From positions 62,001-126,000 of the forward strand of contig NZ_CAJFDC010000016.1 in NCBI RefSeq assembly GCF_904067045.1: a stretch of DNA of 64,000 nt, given 5' to 3'. The stretch is from Pseudomonas sp. FEN (GTDB taxonomy: Bacteria; Pseudomonadota; Gammaproteobacteria; Pseudomonadales; Pseudomonadaceae). This document shows positions 63,035-64,000 of the stretch, in pieces. Position 1 is the stretch's first letter. Every line of letters begins with the position of its first letter. The translations under genes and the position numbers were made by a program. The notes beneath the pieces were generated by a model that saw only the letters and a program-made list of their open reading frames with translations, was not told where the DNA came from and searched no databases.

Positions 63035-63811
63035 CTAGTCGTTGATGCGACGGGCCAGGTTGTTCGCGCTCTCGATCAGGACCCGGCGATAGTCGTTGTA
63101 GTTGCTCTTGGCATCGGCCCGTGGGGCGACAATGCACAAGGTGGCGATACAGATGCCACGCTCGTCCTTGACCGGCGCGGCGAAACAATGGGTAAAGGTG
63201 TCGGCGACGCTGTCGAAGGAAAAGAACCCGTCGAGCCCGGCCTGGCGAATTTCCTTGAGGAAGACCGCCAACGGCAGGCGCTGACCGTCCGGCAGGATGA
63301 AGTCATCGGGGTCGATCAGATCGATGATTGCCTGGTCGCTCAGATGCGCCAACAACAGGCGACCGGAAGCCGTCCAGGGAATCGGCGCGTTTTCACCGAT
63401 GTCCGAGGAAATCCGGAAATGCCGCTCCCCTTCCTTCATCAGCGCCACGGTGTACTTGCGCCCGTTGAGCAGGCACATCTGCGCGGTTTCCCGGGTCTGG
63501 CTGACGATCTCCTGCAAGGCGTGGTCGGCTTCGCGGCTCAGGTCGAAGTGACGCAGGTGCGCCTGGCCGAGAAAATACAGCTGACGGCCCAGGTAGACAT
63601 GGCCTTCCTTGCCGACCGACTCGAGAATGCGCCGCTCGAGCAAGGACGCCACCAGCTCGTAGACCGTCGATTTCGGGCTGCCGATCCCGCTGGCGATATC
63701 GTTGGGACGCAGCGGCTGGCCGACTTCCTTGAGGTAATCGAGGATATCGAACGCCCGGTCCAGTCCTTTTGCCCGACGCTTGATGGTGTCTTCGGTCATT
63801 GTCAGTGCCAT
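63035..63811 (-). CDS. IclR-family transcriptional regulator
   Basis: 258 residues. The N-terminal winged helix-turn-helix is AFDILDYLKEVGQPLRPNDI, then GSPKSTVYELVASLLERR (about residues 45-65). An effector-binding domain follows, with YFLGQAHLRHF, PWTASGRLLLAHL and GICIATLCIVAP. Two ATGs, 63811 and 63799, are possible; neither has a strong ribosome binding site, and I take the first. It is upstream of the deaminase and kinase genes on the same strand, so control of that unit is likely. Confidence 0.88.
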   Translation of the reverse strand: MALTMTEDTIKRRAKGLDRAFDILDYLKEVGQPLRPNDIASGIGSPKSTVYELVASLLERRILESVGKEGHVYLGRQLYFLGQAHLRHFDLSREADHALQEIVSQTRETAQMCLLNGRKYTVALMKEGERHFRISSDIGENAPIPWTASGRLLLAHLSDQAIIDLIDPDDFILPDGQRLPLAVFLKEIRQAGLDGFFSFDSVADTFTHCFAAPVKDERGICIATLCIVAPRADAKSNYNDYRRVLIESANNLARRIND

Positions 63812-63867
63812 CCCATTGGAAAAATTGCCGGGGAGTGTACCCAGAGTCCTGCGGCGACTGTTAGATC

Positions 63868-63992
63868 GCTTTCGCGGCGGTGCGGCGTCCCGACAAGCTC
63901 CGCTCCCACAGGTTTTGTGCTGATCACACTGTCCGGTTCGACACCGACACGGTGGGAGCGGAGCTTGTCGGATCGCCGCACCGCCGCGAACA
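63868..63992. repeat. Pair of inverted REP sequences at the right window end
   Basis: GACAAGCTCCGCTCCCACA (63891-63909) and GGTGGGAGCGGAGCTTGTC (63951-63969), with inner parts GCGGCGGTGCGGCG and CGCCGCACCGCCGC. They face in opposite directions, about 125 bp in all, upstream of the IclR gene. Confidence 0.8.
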
Positions 63993-64000
63993 GGCCATCA

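Noticed and set aside
1-64000. tRNA, rRNA or riboswitches
   Set aside because: No cloverleaf with CCA-type 3' end, rRNA segment or known riboswitch core was recognised by eye; a covariance scan would settle it.

Overview
The window looks like a chromosomal segment of a fluorescent-group Pseudomonas. Supporting signs are the high-GC coding bias, a 358-residue 4-hydroxyphenylpyruvate dioxygenase, an MvaT/MvaU silencer, a complete mannitol/arabitol (mtl) locus, Pel polysaccharide genes with an adjacent epimerase, and many Pseudomonas-type REP palindromes. The species cannot be fixed from the sequence alone. Homology statements come from reading the proteins and recalling families; no database search was run.

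Left part (1-11111, minus strand): the Pel exopolysaccharide operon reads pelX-pelA-pelB-pelC-pelD-pelE-pelF. It enters the window at pelX and leaves inside pelF, so pelG lies beyond base 1. Most joints overlap or are very short, which indicates translational coupling. PelD keeps an RxxD c-di-GMP site.

Central part (11442-35842, minus strand): a long two-partner secretion (TPS) locus. From upstream to downstream it holds a PstS/DING-type secreted phosphate-binding protein, a 4127-residue filamentous adhesin (PdtA-like), a Phd/transposase-domain fusion (PhdA-like), its TpsB transporter (PdtB-like), an ExbB with a large DUF2341/LamG-like periplasmic domain, ExbD, a TonB-like protein, a porin, a periplasmic coiled-coil protein, a YbjN protein, a parvulin-type isomerase and a LysR regulator. 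As far as I recall, the order matches P. aeruginosa PA0690-PA0701, which is controlled by phosphate (PhoB) and the PUMA3/VreI sigma factor. I find the same 27-bp element (22 of 27 identical) about 100 bp upstream of both pdtA and phdA. It combines two half-sites 11 bp apart with a GTTCGGT block and is the best candidate for the shared control signal. The TPS system linked to a dedicated ExbB-ExbD-TonB energy module is the least understood system in the window.

Right part (36244-48401): housekeeping and regulatory genes. These are a DUF1345 membrane protein, hpd, a divergent EamA transporter/LysR pair, a CSS-type EAL phosphodiesterase, an MvaU-like silencer, a structured intergenic stretch that may encode a small RNA or peptide, gloA, ahpF and ahpC. 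A divergent tyrosine recombinase/KfrA-like pair follows, whose shared promoter region carries GGTA/TACC dyads.

Far right (48548-64000): the mtl locus mtlE-F-G-K-D-Y-Z (ABC uptake of polyols, mannitol dehydrogenase, xylulokinase, fructokinase), interrupted by REPINs after mtlE and mtlD. Then come a PilU-like ATPase, a hybrid histidine kinase, a small PpiC parvulin, a KdgK-like sugar kinase, a DSD1-type amino acid deaminase and an IclR regulator. No tRNA, rRNA, CRISPR array, prophage or intact insertion sequence was recognised.
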